Below, in pieces: positions 62,546 through 64,000 of a stretch of 64,000 nt of DNA. Origin of the DNA: Casuarius casuarius. Lineage: Eukaryota; Chordata; Aves; Casuariiformes; Casuariidae. Positions within the stretch are counted from its first letter, which is position 1, and each line of letters opens with the position of its first letter. The translations under genes were made by a program, and so were the position numbers. Location: assembly GCA_003342895.1 (NCBI GenBank), contig PTFA01000010.1, forward strand, positions 9,804,139-9,868,138. Direction: 5' to 3'. The notes below the pieces were generated by a model. That model saw only the letters and a list, made by a program, of their open reading frames with translations, did not search any database and was not told the DNA's origin.

Positions 62546-64000
62546 GCTGTGGGAGATGGAGCCAGCTCTTATACCCAGGTTTCCCAGGATTTATTTGTAT
62601 ATGGGCAAAAGTATATTCAGATATATATCTCAGTTACCCATTTCACTCACTTATGTCACAAAAACTTAGAAATAAAAACAAGGCAAGCTTGGTTACCGCT
62701 AGCCACTATTTTCCTAGGCCCAGCCTAGCTATAACAGAGGTTTACATTAATATTGCTATAAATGATACTACTATATGTAGAGCTCATATACTCCTGATTG
62801 ATGCAGACAGTGGTCAGGTGGTCTGTAGGTAGTCTGAACAATGCCTGTGAAAGGTGTGAACACATTCACTCAGCCCAGTGAGCTGCTAACAGAGAAACTC
62901 CTTACAATCAGTGTTTTGCTCATGAAATAGTAGATCATATTTGGGCTTGTTTATGTAAACCGTGACACTGACTTTGCTAAAGAAATTTATCCAGACCTCC
63001 TACTTTCTGATCACAGTTCCTTATTTGGTTTTGTATAAGGTAGTACAGAATCAAAATGTGACCTTCTTATTTTTAAATAGGTATTTACCGGATCATTTAT
63101 AAAGACAATGTGTATTAACTCCTTTTTGCTATTGAAAGCATTTGTGGTGACCACAACAATTACAGTGAAATTTCTTTGCGAATATGCTCCTACTATGCTT
63201 AGGTAAACCTCACAATGATGACTTAGTTAAAATCTGAGTCCAGGAAGGAATGCAAACGTATTATAATCTTTTCAGTGAATCATTGTATATGGAAACAGGA
63301 GGAATCTGCATCGTAAGTAGGATTTTCAAACTTATCTAAAGATATTCTCTCCTTCAGTTGCCAAAAGCATTTTGATGACTTTATAGATCTCAGAATGGAT
63401 TACGAAAGAGGTCTCTAAGGTTTTGGCAAGAGACAGTAATTTCAGAGTCCCTGTCCTATGGCAGCCTTTGAAAAATGGCTTAACATTTTTAAACAGAATA
63501 GTATTTGAGAAATATTAATGAGATGAGTGATCTGTCTCTACATTCTATATCTGGCATCTGCAGAAGTCCTTCTACTATCTTGTCTGACAAAGATGCAGCT
63601 TTCCTGGAATGTGCAATTGATAAAAAGTAGAATCTGATTTGATATTCCCTACCTAGATAAACCATAGCACTGTGAGATTTAGCATGTGAAATTTTTGAGG
63701 AACTACTTTCTGCTGATGATTTTTTCTACAAAAAGCAAATCAGTTTCTTGATTAGTGTATAGAAGCACTGGAATGTGTTTCAGCAAGTCCTTTTCTCTGG
63801 TTTTCACACTAATTTCATTAGGTAAAACACAAAAGTGGCTGTAACCACTAGAGTTAAAGTATATTTGTGGAGAAAAAAGAAATAACCATAAAAAATGGAC
63901 ATACAGCAATGAATCACAAGTCTGAATAGTGTTAAGTGGTCATAGTTTACTGGTCCCAAAGGTAGGCTGTCCCTGTTCTCTTGTTACACAGACTACATGA

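Larger units (their letters stand above)
58861..64000. other. Distal NTF3 intron or 5' flank, no gene recognised
   Basis: Non-coding DNA with the 13-bp-arm hairpin at 60.6 kb, a 9-bp-arm hairpin at 61,899-61,920 next to a repeated AATTTAAAATCT word, and the split MIR copy at 62.1-62.5 kb. No promoter-like CpG island is visible up to the right edge. Confidence 0.6.

Noticed and set aside
1..64000. Search for CRISPR arrays, tRNA or rRNA genes, bacterial operons and intact retroviral genes
   Set aside because: None was seen; the sequence is typical of vertebrate nuclear non-coding DNA.

Overview
This is a stretch of vertebrate nuclear DNA, most likely from a bird. It is AT-rich, has few CpG dinucleotides, and carries long poly-A/poly-T tracts and old interspersed repeats. 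One clear 5'-truncated CR1 LINE (about 42,246-42,810, minus strand) reads like the avian CR1 subfamilies. It lies among many heavily decayed MIR-like SINE and palindromic repeat fragments of the kind shared by birds, crocodilians and turtles. The order or species cannot be decided from the sequence.

The only protein-coding gene I can support is NTF3 (neurotrophin-3), on the minus strand. Its large coding exon runs from the splice acceptor at about 40,670 down to the TAA stop at 39,875. It encodes the complete 257-residue short-form prepro-NT-3: signal peptide, propeptide with a basic cleavage site, and a 119-residue mature cystine-knot factor. The exon opens in phase 0 with seven extra in-frame codons before the first ATG, as expected for the longer isoform whose first exon lies upstream. 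I did not find that upstream exon in the 23 kb to the right. Two overlapping AATAAA signals with a GU-rich element behind them predict a short 3'UTR of about 150-175 nt.

Layout: 1 to about 39,700 is intergenic sequence downstream of NTF3, with no recognisable gene. 39,700-40,669 is the NTF3 terminal exon. 40,670-64,000 is NTF3 intron or 5' flank. It holds the CR1 copy, five MIR-like fragments or halves (one apparently split by a MITE-like insertion), a possible hAT-like fragment, and a CpG-richer segment at about 46.97-48.06 kb that is a candidate regulatory element. The other open reading frames are short, lack recognisable domains and look like chance.

I see no novel multi-gene system. The most unusual non-coding signals are a recurring family of fossil repeats built around a CCATTGACTTCAATGG-like palindrome, several perfect hairpins with 11-14 bp arms and very short loops, and a 230-bp patch at 53.6 kb with three separate short direct duplications.
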